Below are positions 33,057 to 39,987 of a stretch of 64,000 nucleotides of DNA, one piece after another. Where the stretch lies: NCBI RefSeq assembly GCF_039830135.1, contig NZ_CP156080.1, positions 1 to 64,000 of the forward strand. The letters are read 5' to 3'. Below the pieces are notes generated by a model. That model worked only from the letters and a program-made list of their open reading frames with translations. It ran no database searches and had not been told where the DNA came from. Made by a program: the position numbers and the translations under genes. The first letter of the stretch is position 1, and every line of letters starts with the position of its first letter. This DNA is from Defluviimonas sp. SAOS-178_SWC. GTDB taxonomy: Bacteria; Pseudomonadota; Alphaproteobacteria; Rhodobacterales; Rhodobacteraceae.

Positions 33057-33292
33057 CGCGGCCGCCCCCCGACCCCCGCCCGGTCCGCGCCGTGCCGGGC
33101 GGCAACCGCGCAGGTCGGGCACTGGCCGGCATGGGCGCCCGGCAGGGGACGCTTGCAGCGCCGGCATGAGACGACCAATGCCGCCGCTACGGGAGCCACG
33201 GGCTTGCGGCAGTGCGGGCATCTGGCGAGGGCAGCGCGCGGCAGGGCCTTGTCGCAGTTGCCGCAGGTCTGTCGAATGGGGCGCAGGGTCAT
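33053..33292 (-). CDS. Small multi-zinc-ribbon protein
   Basis: A 79-residue protein with four CxxC knuckles (CGNC, CPHC, CRRC, CPTC), enough for two zinc ribbons. GGAG lies 8 nt before the ATG at 33292; a GTG nine bases upstream is an alternative start. The stop overlaps the mscS start by four bases, so the two are co-translated. Function unknown; it may regulate or stabilise the channel or bind nucleic acid. Confidence 0.65.
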   Translation of the reverse strand: MTLRPIRQTCGNCDKALPRAALARCPHCRKPVAPVAAALVVSCRRCKRPLPGAHAGQCPTCAVAARHGADRAGVGGRPR

Positions 33293-33431
33293 GGCGCTCA
33301 CTCCACGGGAGGGGAAACTTGGAAACGGGCGGGGTACGGCCGGCCGGAGCCGGCACCCGGATCACTCCGTCCGGGAGCCGGCTTCGGCGCGGCCTGTCCG
33401 CGCCGCCCGGTTGCCGTCGCGGGGCACAGCG

Positions 33432-33872
33432 TCAGTCATCGCGGTCGGCGTTCTGCTCGACACGGATCACGGTCAGCGTCCGCCGCTGGTTGTCGCGCGT
33501 GTCCCAATGGAAGGCCGCGCCTTCGGCGAGGCCCAGCAGCGCCACGCCGATCGGCGTCATCACCGACACCCGCTGGCGGGATATGTCGGCGGCCTCGGGA
33601 AAGACCAGCGTCACGGATTTCACTTGTCCGGTGGCCTCGTCACGGTAGGTTACCCTGCTGCCGATCTCGACGACGGATGCCGGCATCTTTGCGGCGGGCA
33701 CGACGCGGGCGCGGCCAAGCTCTTCCAGCAGCCGGTCCGCCAGCACGGGATTGCGCTGCATCGCGCCTTCCGCGAGCGCTTCGATACGGGCGAGGTCGTC
33801 GGCATTGACGACGATCTTCGGGTGGCGCGTCCGGCCTTTCGTTTTCGCGATGCCGTTCATGTGAGTCATCAT
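33432..33872 (-). CDS. rnk: Rnk-like nucleoside diphosphate kinase regulator
   Basis: A 146-residue protein of the Rnk/GreA-C-terminal family, which binds RNA polymerase through the secondary channel. An N-terminal helical part (VNADDLARIEALAEGAMQRN) is followed by the FKBP-like domain with VEIGSRVTYRDEATGQ, TLVFPEAADI and SVMTPIGVALLGLAEG. AAAGGAG is 8 nt before the ATG at 33872. It lies 82 nt downstream of a second, shorter homologue on the same strand. Confidence 0.88.
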   Translation of the reverse strand: MMTHMNGIAKTKGRTRHPKIVVNADDLARIEALAEGAMQRNPVLADRLLEELGRARVVPAAKMPASVVEIGSRVTYRDEATGQVKSVTLVFPEAADISRQRVSVMTPIGVALLGLAEGAAFHWDTRDNQRRTLTVIRVEQNADRDD

Positions 33873-33954
33873 CGGGTCAGCTCCTTTGGCTACAGGTGGC
33901 GCAGGCCGCGCCGAAGATGCGCGGTTCATGCAGGTTCGTCCGCCAGGCGGATGT

Positions 33955-34407
33955 TCAGGCGTGGGTAACGTCGAGGACCGTCAGTCTCAGAACGCTGCCG
34001 TCCTCGCAGAGCATCGGCACCGTCTGACCCACCCTCAGCCCGATCAGCGTCGCACCGAGCAGCGAGGGAACCGGGATGACACCGCTGTTCGTTACCGGCA
34101 TACGCGCATTATGGGTCAGGAGGCCGGTCTGCGCCTCTCCGCCGTCGATCGAATAGGTCACGCGGCAGCTGCCGGTCACGACATCTTCGGGCGGCTCCGC
34201 GCCACAGGGCAGGCTGGTCTCGATCTTCCGGTGGATGACCGGGGCGAGGAAGGGCGAGGACGTCTGCTGCGCCGCTTCGCACGATGCCAGATGCCGCATG
34301 AGTTGCTGGCGGTCGATATCATGCAAAAGCGCGCGATTGCGGCGTGAGGTTGCCGAATGCGCGCGGTGACCGGCTGCGGGCAGGTGTGACGGACGGATGT
34401 TGGACAT
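33955..34407 (-). CDS. GreA/Rnk C-terminal-domain protein
   Basis: A 150-residue protein with the same FKBP-like fold (CRVTYSIDGGEAQTGLLTHN, VPSLLGATLIGLRVGQTVPM) preceded by a divergent helical region. GAGGAGAGATC provides a strong ribosome site. The gene is 84 nt behind leader peptide B. With rnk it forms a two-gene unit likely to tune transcription under stress; it is a paralogue of the 35756 gene. Confidence 0.75.
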   Translation of the reverse strand: MSNIRPSHLPAAGHRAHSATSRRNRALLHDIDRQQLMRHLASCEAAQQTSSPFLAPVIHRKIETSLPCGAEPPEDVVTGSCRVTYSIDGGEAQTGLLTHNARMPVTNSGVIPVPSLLGATLIGLRVGQTVPMLCEDGSVLRLTVLDVTHA

Positions 34408-34461
34408 GATCTCTCCTCGGACGATCGCGCGTCGCAGGTTCGGTTCAGGACGATGAGGAGA

Positions 34462-34506
34462 CCCCGGGAGGTATGGCAGGCGCGAACGCGCCTAGACCGC
34501 CCGGGG
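34462..34506 (-). other. Stem at the end of leader peptide B
   Basis: On the minus strand CCCCGGG (34506-34500) near the stop pairs with CCCGGGG (34468-34462), enclosing an AGGCGC/GCGCCT hairpin. The equivalent stem is found at leader peptide A, suggesting a conserved RNA switch or attenuator. Confidence 0.5.
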
Positions 34507-34557
34507 ATGCGGGCGGGTCAGCAGGAGGAAGCGGAAATGATCTGCATGGACCAACAT
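34492..34557 (-). CDS. 21-codon leader peptide B (Rnk-linked)
   Basis: A 21-residue ORF, residues 9-21 reading RFLLLTRPHPRAV. Its counterpart A at 35604 reads RFILLTRPLPRVV at the same positions; several codons differ only synonymously (CGC/AGG, CTG/CTC, ACC/ACG, GTC/GTG), which argues for selection on the peptide. The ATG is 7 nt behind TAACTA, so the mRNA would be leaderless. The GreA-like gene starts 84 nt downstream. Confidence 0.68.
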   Translation of the reverse strand: MLVHADHFRFLLLTRPHPRAV

Positions 34558-34564
34558 GAGGCCA

Positions 34565-34593
34565 TAGTTAGGGCGCGGTCGCCTTTGCGTCAA
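34565..34593 (-). promoter_or_regulatory. Sigma-70-like promoter of leader peptide B
   Basis: TTGACG (34593-34588), a 17-nt spacer and TAACTA (34570-34565) on the minus strand. A transcript from here would begin at or next to the ATG at 34557. Confidence 0.6.
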
Positions 34594-34694
34594 TGACCGC
34601 CACGCCGGCGGCGCCGGCCTGCGCGCCGGAGTGACAAAAATGGCCCGAAAACAGGCAGGATCGAGCCAAAAGGTCGCACCGGACGGCCGGTCGA

Positions 34695-34722
34695 TTGATA
34701 CCCGGAGCCGTCGCGGCCATGT
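34695..34722 (+). promoter_or_regulatory. RpoH-like promoter of leader peptide 3
   Basis: TTGATA - 16 nt - CCATGT, aligned with the elements at 31384 and 36371. The leader ATG is again 7 nt downstream. Confidence 0.4.
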
Positions 34723-34729
34723 AGAGGCC

Positions 34730-34795
34730 ATGATAATGTCTGCGCTCCATAAGAGGTTCCTGCTTTTCGCGGGAAATCTGCTGAACCGCGTCTGA
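34730..34795 (+). CDS. 21-codon leader peptide 3 (DUF1127-linked)
   Basis: A 21-residue ORF, residues 7-21 reading HKRFLLFAGNLLNRV, aligning without gaps to peptide 1. Relative to copy 1 it has conservative or silent changes (Arg8 to Lys, Ser16 to Asn, silent Leu6, Ala14, Leu17), while the first five codons differ. The GGTTC/GAACC inner stem is kept. A DUF1127 gene begins 178 nt after the stop, as for copy 1. Confidence 0.6.
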   Translation: MIMSALHKRFLLFAGNLLNRV

Positions 34796-34973
34796 CCCCG
34801 GGCGGGGCTGGCCGTCGCGCCATTCCACGCCTTGGGGATTTTCCTGATCTGACCGCTCGAAACGGTGCGCCGCGCGTGGCCCGGACGGTGGCCTGCGCAA
34901 GATCGCAGGGCCAGTTGCCGTGCCCGCAGGCGCCCACGTTCCGGCCCATATGTGCTTGAGATTGGAGAATGAC

Positions 34974-35291
34974 ATGCATCCGTTCCTGTCCCACCGGGAT
35001 TATCTGAGCCAGAGCAGACTTGCCGAAATCGCGCGGCCCGATGCGCCGAGGCGGCTCGGCGGCATCCTGCAAAGCGCGTTCGACGCGGCCGCGCGCCGCT
35101 GGCGCCGGCGCCGCATGACCGCCGCGCTGGAGCGTCTGAGCGACCGGACGCTCGCCGATATCGGGATCGCCCGCGCCGACATTACGCTTGTTGTCGAGGG
35201 CTTCGATGACCGGGAGCTTGGCATGACTCCGCTGGCCGCGGCCTCGTGCAAGGAAACGGCGGAGCGGTCGGGATACGTCCCGGCATCCTGA
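34974..35291 (+). CDS. DUF1127 family small stress protein
   Basis: A 105-residue protein with a basic helix and the DUF1127 core (RRMTAALERLSDRTLADIGI, about 44-63), then ARADITLVVEGF and a divergent 30-residue tail. TTGGAGAATGAC gives a ribosome site for the ATG at 34974. It shares gene order (leader peptide, then DUF1127) with the 31671 gene. Confidence 0.82.
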   Translation: MHPFLSHRDYLSQSRLAEIARPDAPRRLGGILQSAFDAAARRWRRRRMTAALERLSDRTLADIGIARADITLVVEGFDDRELGMTPLAAASCKETAERSGYVPAS

Positions 35292-35362
35292 GTTGCCGGC
35301 GGCGCGCCATCCCGCGAATTCCACCAGCAAACCTGAAACGGATATGAAGAGGAGCGAAACCG

Positions 35363-35572
35363 ATGATGCTCAGCAAGGCCGACTTCGACGAGTTTCTGTC
35401 TTCCGGGCATGACCGCAAAGCCGCGGCGCGGCCGGTACCCGGACCGGCCAGCCCCGGCCGCGCGCCGGAGGCCAGGCGAGCGTTTGAACCAGCCCGTGAC
35501 GCGGGCGACGGACGCAATCGGCCCGCGGTGCCCGGCAGGTGTCGGGCCCAGGTGCCGGACCTTCGCGATTGA
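35363..35572 (+). CDS. Small Pro/Arg-rich ORF of unknown function
   Basis: A 69-residue frame with a good ribosome site (AAGAGGAGCGAAACC) before ATGATG. Only the first ~15 residues (MLSKADFDEFLSSGHD) look protein-like; the rest is Pro/Arg/Ala-rich, as chance frames are in this GC content. It could be a truncated gene. It ends within the promoter of leader peptide A. Confidence 0.35.
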   Translation: MMLSKADFDEFLSSGHDRKAAARPVPGPASPGRAPEARRAFEPARDAGDGRNRPAVPGRCRAQVPDLRD

Positions 35573-35597
35573 CACCCGGTGGCGGCTTTCCTAACCT
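35569..35597 (+). promoter_or_regulatory. Sigma-70-like promoter of leader peptide A
   Basis: TTGACA, 17-nt spacer, TAACCT. The leader ATG is 6 nt beyond the -10, the same unusual geometry as at leader peptide B. Confidence 0.62.
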
Positions 35598-35603
35598 CCG
35601 CCG

Positions 35604-35669
35604 ATGGTCGAACGCGATGTGGATCTGAGGTTCATCCTCCTGACGCGCCCGCTTCCCCGGGTGGTGTGA
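35604..35669 (+). CDS. 21-codon leader peptide A (Rnk-linked)
   Basis: A 21-residue ORF, residues 9-21 reading RFILLTRPLPRVV, aligned without gaps to peptide B (34492). It starts where transcription is expected to start. CCCCGGG (35655-35661) plus GGTG at the stop pair with CACC and CCCGGGG (35687-35698), so ribosome position on the last codons would control the stem. The GreA-like gene starts 86 nt after the stop. Confidence 0.68.
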   Translation: MVERDVDLRFILLTRPLPRVV

Positions 35670-35698
35670 GCGTCTGCAACTGACATCACCGCCCGGGG
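35655..35698 (+). other. Stem at the end of leader peptide A
   Basis: CCCCGGG (35655-35661) with CCCGGGG (35692-35698), extended by GGTG (35663-35666) with CACC (35687-35690). The stop codon lies in the loop. No T-run follows, so translational or Rho-linked control is more likely than intrinsic termination. Confidence 0.5.
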
Positions 35699-35755
35699 CT
35701 CTCCTGAATTGCGCAGCTTCCCGCGAAACGACGGCGCGTCCGTCGAGGAGATGTC

Positions 35756-36265
35756 ATGTTTGGCAGTTACGACAACGAGGCTCAGCTCGGACCGTCCGGC
35801 CTTTCCGCCGCAGTGCTTGCAACGCTGCGCGACCAGGGTGCCGCGACGCGCCTGACCATCAAGGATGTCCGGCAGATCGAAACGCATCTTCACCAGTGCG
35901 AGGCGTCGAACGCCGTCATTCCCAGGCTGGTCGGCGAAATCCTTCGAAAGAAGCTTGACCATAGCCAGATCGTCGAGGAGGCGGATGTTCCGCCCGAACT
36001 GGCCATCGGGAACAGCCTGATCCGTTACCGGATAAACGAAAACGATCCGCGAACCGGACTGCTCTTCCATCGGGTATCGCGGCAGGCCGACTCGGATCAT
36101 CTGTCGGTGTGCTCGCTCGCCGGGGCGACGGTGATCGGATTGTCCGCGGGTCACAGCGCGCCCTTGCTGCGCTCGGATTTCACTTTCGGCACGATCACGC
36201 TTCTCGACGTGGTGAGCCAGCCGGCCCCGGGCTTCCCTCTTGCCGGTCGACGATTCTGGCGCTGA
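35756..36265 (+). CDS. GreA/Rnk C-terminal-domain protein
   Basis: A 169-residue paralogue of the 33955 gene. The helical first half (LTIKDVRQIETHLHQCEAS) leads to the FKBP-like domain (IGNSLIRYRINENDPRTGLL, SVCSLAGATVIGLSAGHSAP). GAGGAGATGTC is a strong ribosome site. It follows leader peptide A and its stem by 86 nt. A role at the RNA polymerase secondary channel is inferred from the family. Confidence 0.75.
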   Translation: MFGSYDNEAQLGPSGLSAAVLATLRDQGAATRLTIKDVRQIETHLHQCEASNAVIPRLVGEILRKKLDHSQIVEEADVPPELAIGNSLIRYRINENDPRTGLLFHRVSRQADSDHLSVCSLAGATVIGLSAGHSAPLLRSDFTFGTITLLDVVSQPAPGFPLAGRRFWR

Positions 36266-36370
36266 GAACGGCGGTCAGGCGGAGGGCCGGGTGCTTCCCG
36301 CTTTCGGCACCCTGAGCGGCCGCCAGAAGACACATGCCGTCATCATCCCCGATGACCGCCACCCCGCCGA

Positions 36371-36397
36371 TTGAAACCTTTGGCGCAACGGCCATAT
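36371..36397 (+). promoter_or_regulatory. RpoH-like promoter of leader peptide 2
   Basis: TTGAAA - 15 nt - CCATAT, the best match of the three to the heat-shock sigma consensus. The bases just upstream (CCGCCGATTG) are shared with the copy at 31384. Confidence 0.5.
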
Positions 36398-36404
36398 AGG
36401 AGAG

Positions 36405-36470
36405 ATGACGACGTTCAGCCTTCAGAGGAGATTCCCGCGCCTCGCAGGATCGTTGCCGAACCGCTCCTGA
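36405..36470 (+). CDS. 21-codon leader peptide 2 (Usp-linked)
   Basis: A 21-residue ORF, residues 7-21 reading QRRFPRLAGSLPNRS. It is about 90% identical at the DNA level to peptide 1 over the ORF, but most differences are non-synonymous T-to-C changes including two Leu-to-Pro, so this copy may be decaying or be conserved as RNA. The outer AGGAG/CTCCT pairing is kept. The universal-stress-protein gene starts 169 nt after the stop. Confidence 0.5.
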   Translation: MTTFSLQRRFPRLAGSLPNRS

Positions 36471-36639
36471 TCCGGGCGGGACACGCTGCGTCCACGTTCC
36501 GGGGAAATTCGTGATCCCAAGCCGGATGATGCATTCCCGGTCTGCGCTGCCAAATGCGTTGGCCAGGGCCAGATTCGGGCAGTTTCCGCGATCCGCCTCC
36601 GCAAATTCAAACTGGGTAAGTCAAGAAGGGTCAGAAATA

Positions 36640-37467
36640 GTGCCGATCAAGTCTCTGCTCATTGCGTCGGATCTGTCCGAACGTTCGGATCGCGCCATTC
36701 AGCGCGGTTTTATGCTGGCGGCCGAAATGGGCGCACGCGCAACTGTCGTTTCGATCATGGATGACTCGCTGCCGGAGGAGTTGATAGCGGAGCTTGAGAG
36801 GCGGAGCCGTGACCTCCTGCATGCGACCGCATCGTCTCTCGCGGGCGACGTCGAGTTTGAAATCATTGTCAGAAGGGGCGACGCGATCTCTCAGCTGGTG
36901 GAGATCGTGAACTCGGGTGGCTTCGACATGGCTGTCGTCGGAATACACAGGAGTCGTGGCGTCTTTGACGGGCTGAGACCAACGACCGTTGAGAGTGTCG
37001 TTTCCCAATCGCTGAGACCAATTCTGCTTGTCGCCGCACCGGCCCATGCCGCCTACGGTCGCGTCCTCGCGCCGGTCGGCTTTTCTCCGGCGTGTCAACG
37101 GGTGGTCGAAGTTTCGCTTTGCCTCGCTCCCAAAGCGGCGTTCCGCCTTTTCCATGCGTGGATGGCGCCATTTGAAGGGCTTACCGGGGGGGCGTCCTCG
37201 GATTTCGCGCGGGCCGTCCAGCGTGAGACGGCAGCGCAGGCGACGGCCTGGTCCGCAAGCCTGCCCGCATCGCTGGCAAAAGTCGATCTGATCCACGACA
37301 GCGTCGCCCAGGGTCTGAGCCGCGAAATGAAGAGCTTCGCGCCGGACCTGCTGGCCGTCGGAGCAAACACGCGGGCGGTGTCTTTCACGGGCCTCGGGCA
37401 TTTCACTGCTGATCTTGTCCGGGATCCTCCCTGCGATGTGCTGATCGCTCGCGGCTCCGAAGCCTAG
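36640..37467 (+). CDS. Tandem universal stress protein
   Basis: A 275-residue protein with two Usp domains. The first starts IKSLLIASDLSERSDRAIQR and ends QSLRPILLV; the second starts YGRVLAPVGFSPACQRVVEV and ends RDPPCDVLIARG. The ATP-binding G-x2-G-x9-G(S/T) loop is degenerate in both halves. The GTG at 36640 fits the family N-terminus; the frame is open far upstream but runs through the leader-peptide element. Base usage is less GC-biased than its neighbours. Confidence 0.85.
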   Translation: MPIKSLLIASDLSERSDRAIQRGFMLAAEMGARATVVSIMDDSLPEELIAELERRSRDLLHATASSLAGDVEFEIIVRRGDAISQLVEIVNSGGFDMAVVGIHRSRGVFDGLRPTTVESVVSQSLRPILLVAAPAHAAYGRVLAPVGFSPACQRVVEVSLCLAPKAAFRLFHAWMAPFEGLTGGASSDFARAVQRETAAQATAWSASLPASLAKVDLIHDSVAQGLSREMKSFAPDLLAVGANTRAVSFTGLGHFTADLVRDPPCDVLIARGSEA

Positions 37468-37554
37468 GTTTCGGGCTTCGGCAAAGGGACCGTCCTGGTC
37501 AAGCATTTTGGGCCGCAGGACACGCGCCGCGCGCGCGGTTCTGTAGATCTGTTC

Positions 37555-37959
37555 GTGGCGGCGATCCTCGGGCTGGGGATCAACGAAGGCTCATATCTCA
37601 CCGAGGCCGTTCGCGGTGGCATCGTTTCGGTGGATCGCGGCCAGATCGAGGCGGCGCATACGCTCGGGATGAGCCCGGCGAGGACCATGTCGCGCATCAT
37701 CCTGCCCCAGACCATGCGGCTGATCCTGCCGGTTCTCGGCAACAGCGCGGTCGGGATGCTGAAGTTCACCTTGCTCGCCGCGACCATCGCCATGCCGGAA
37801 ATGCTGAACGCGGCGCAGCGGATCTACTTCATCAACGGCGCCGTGATCGAGATGCTGTTCGTCTGCGCCATCTGGTATCTGGCGGGGACGACCGTCCTGT
37901 CGATCGGCCAGCACTATCTCGAGCGCCTTTTCGGCCGCAGCGCCGGAAGGCGGGCATGA
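37555..37959 (+). pseudogene. C-terminal fragment of amino-acid ABC permease
   Basis: The frame holds the EAA loop and last helices of a HisM/GlnP-type permease (GGIVSVDRGQIEAAHTLGMS, RIILPQTMRLILPVLGNS). The first ~100 residues, including the early membrane helices, are missing, and the sequence upstream is unrelated. Confidence 0.75.
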
Positions 37960-38200
37960 CCGTCGCCGTCCGCACTGTCGGCATCCGGAAAGCCTTCACC
38001 GGCCACGAGGTATTGAAGGGCATCGACCTCGAGGTCAGCTACGGCGAGGTTCTGTGCATCCTCGGGCCTTCCGGCAGTGGCAAGGCGACGCTGCTGCGCT
38101 GCATCAACCACCTTGAGGTACCCGATGGCGGTTACGCCTGGGTCGACGGGCAGATCATAGGTTACGAGTTGCGGGGCAGGACCCTCCACGAACTCCCGGT
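37956..38200 (+). pseudogene. N-terminal fragment of amino-acid ABC ATPase
   Basis: About 80 codons match polar amino-acid transporter ATPases up to the segment after Walker A. The Walker A reads GPSGSGKAT, with Ala for the conserved Ser, and the protein breaks off at GRTLHELP without Q-loop, signature or Walker B. It overlaps the permease stop (ATGA), so the pair was once an operon. Confidence 0.75.
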
Positions 38201-38602
38201 ACGGCGGCCATGGTGCTGGTCTTCCCGACGCGCAAGGCAGTATTCTCCGAAGCGTTCCAGCGCATGCGGGCGACGCTTTACGGCGGCGCGCCGGCGCTTG
38301 GCATCCTTGCGCCGTTCGTCGTCTCGCCGCATCTGCCGATCATCCTGGGGCTGACCTTCCTCGGCGGTCTCTGGCTTGCCCAGAAGATGCTGTTCGGCCC
38401 GCAACCCAGCATGGTCTATCAATACGCCTTCTCGGTTGCGCTGGCGCTGGTGGCCGGGGCGTTCAGCACGCAGGATGTCGCCTATGCCATCTTCACGCGG
38501 ACCGTGCTGACGCTGGCCGGCGCGTTCACCGTCGCGATCGCCATTGCCCTGCTCGATGCGATGACGGGCTGGCGCATCCCCAAGGCAAGCCGCAGGGCAT
38601 GA
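38200..38602 (+). pseudogene. C-terminal fragment of FUSC/DUF2955-like membrane protein
   Basis: The frame contains about 130 residues of a polytopic protein (LVFPTRKAVFSEAFQRMRAT, LGLTFLGGLWLAQKMLFGPQ) resembling the end of FUSC/DUF2955 aromatic-acid exporter-like proteins. It joins directly to the ATPase fragment, so it is a deletion remnant. Confidence 0.6.
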
Positions 38603-38659
38603 CAGCCCCGCGCCCCCCGCGCCCCGTGGCGCGGTTCAATCCGCGAATTTATCCCGGCG

Positions 38660-38686
38660 CTTAAGCGACGTTTAAGATTCGTTAAG
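38660..38686. promoter_or_regulatory. PmrA-type box (triple TTAAG repeat)
   Basis: CTTAAG - 5 nt - TTTAAG - 4 nt - GTTAAG. The first two hexamers match the PmrA/QseB-family box exactly in spacing. It lies 59 bp before the 38745 gene, next to a regulator of that family at 39322. Confidence 0.7.
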
Positions 38687-38744
38687 CAAACCGGGGCCAG
38701 CGCATCCACAAGGCGCCGACATCCATGTTAAAGGAGAAACCGAC

Positions 38745-39218
38745 ATGCTTTCCATCAGACAGATCGCGCCCGCGCTGGTCGCGGCCTCCCTCGCGCTCGC
38801 CGGCGGACCCGGCCTTGCCGAGACCGCCTCCCACCAGGGACATGCGGCGGGCGAGATCGCGCTTTCGCTGAATGCCGGGCAGAAATGGCAGGGCGACGAG
38901 AACATGCACAAGGGCATGGACGCGATCCGGCAGGCCGTGGCCGCCCGTCTCGACGCCATTCATGAGGATCGCCTGCCCGAGGAAGAGTACCGGGCGCTTG
39001 CCGCCACGGTCATGGGACAGACCGACTTCATGATCGAGAACTGCGACCTTGAGCCCGAGACCGACGCGCAGCTGCACATCGTCCTCGGGCAGATCATCGA
39101 GGGCGTGTCGGACATGGAGGAAAGCGACGCGCCACGCGGCGGCGCGGTGAAGGTCGTCATGGCCCTCAACGCCTATGGCGAGCATTTTGTGCATCCGGGC
39201 TGGCAATCGCTGAACTGA
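38745..39218 (+). CDS. Secreted helical protein of unknown function
   Basis: A 157-residue exported protein with a Sec signal (IAPALVAASLALAGGPGLAE). The mature part is acidic and helical, starting LSLNAGQKWQGDENMHKGMD, a pattern I have seen in uncharacterised periplasmic proteins linked to two-component systems. There is no CxxCH, so it is not a cytochrome c'. AAAGGAG is 8 nt before the ATG. The PmrA-type box upstream and the regulator genes downstream suggest it is the main target of that system. Confidence 0.7.
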   Translation: MLSIRQIAPALVAASLALAGGPGLAETASHQGHAAGEIALSLNAGQKWQGDENMHKGMDAIRQAVAARLDAIHEDRLPEEEYRALAATVMGQTDFMIENCDLEPETDAQLHIVLGQIIEGVSDMEESDAPRGGAVKVVMALNAYGEHFVHPGWQSLN

Positions 39219-39321
39219 GCGGCGGACCCGATTGCAGCGACACGGGCCGCCCGGCATGGTGGCCCGTGCCTGATGCGGCACACGGACTGACATCCGCTTG
39301 CCGAACGGAGAGGTTGGCACG

Positions 39322-39987
39322 ATGCGCATTCTGCTGGTCGAAGACGATACGCTGCTGGGCCGGGGCGTGTCGGCGGGGCTCGTCCAGGCCGGCTGGGCGG
39401 TCGACTGGGTGACCGACGGCCTCGATGCCGAGACGGCCCTGCGCGCCACCGCCTACGACGCGGTCGTTCTCGATCTCGGCCTGCCGGGCATCGACGGGCT
39501 CACGGTGCTCCGGCAGTTGCGGGCCAAGATGGATCCGACGCCGGTTCTCGTGCTGACCGCCCGAGACACGACTGCCGACCGGGTCGCCGGCCTCGATGCA
39601 GGGGGCGACGATTACCTGGTCAAGCCGTTCGAACTCGCCGAACTGCAAGCCCGGTTGCGGGCGCTCGTGCGCCGGTCGAAGGGCGCGGCGGCACCGATCC
39701 TGCACCATGGCCGGGTCGCGCTCGACCCGGCCGGCCGCACGGTGCTGCTGGACGGCGTACCCGTCGCGCTGTCGGCCCGCGAATTCGCCACCTTGCAGGA
39801 ACTGATGCTGAATGCCGGCCGGGTGCGAACCCGCAGCCAGCTCGAGGACAGCCTTTATGGCTGGGGCGACGAGATCGGAAGCAACACCGTCGAGGTCTAC
39901 GTCCACAACCTGCGCCGGAAGCTCTATGCCGGGCTCATCCGCACGGTCCGGGGCGTGGGCTATGTCATCCCGGGGTCCGAGACATGA
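39322..39987 (+). CDS. PmrA/QseB-type response regulator
   Basis: A 221-residue OmpR-family regulator: receiver with Asp51 (AVVLDLGLPGIDGL) and Lys in DYLVKPFELAE, then a winged helix (LSAREFATLQELMLNAGRVR, GVGYVIPG). Start at 39322 gives the standard MRILLVEDD; the longer frame adds an unconserved leader. It overlaps the kinase gene by four bases. The TTAAG box at 38660 is the expected binding site. Confidence 0.92.
   Translation: MRILLVEDDTLLGRGVSAGLVQAGWAVDWVTDGLDAETALRATAYDAVVLDLGLPGIDGLTVLRQLRAKMDPTPVLVLTARDTTADRVAGLDAGGDDYLVKPFELAELQARLRALVRRSKGAAAPILHHGRVALDPAGRTVLLDGVPVALSAREFATLQELMLNAGRVRTRSQLEDSLYGWGDEIGSNTVEVYVHNLRRKLYAGLIRTVRGVGYVIPGSET

Noticed and set aside
36195..36395. Minus-strand small ORF between the GreA-like and Usp genes
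   Set aside because: Overlaps the end of the GreA-like gene and the promoter of leader peptide 2; no ribosome site.
31418..36470. CCUCCUCCC-type alphaproteobacterial stress sRNA linked to DUF1127 genes
   Set aside because: I looked for the repeated CCTCCTCCC loops downstream of the DUF1127 genes and did not find them.
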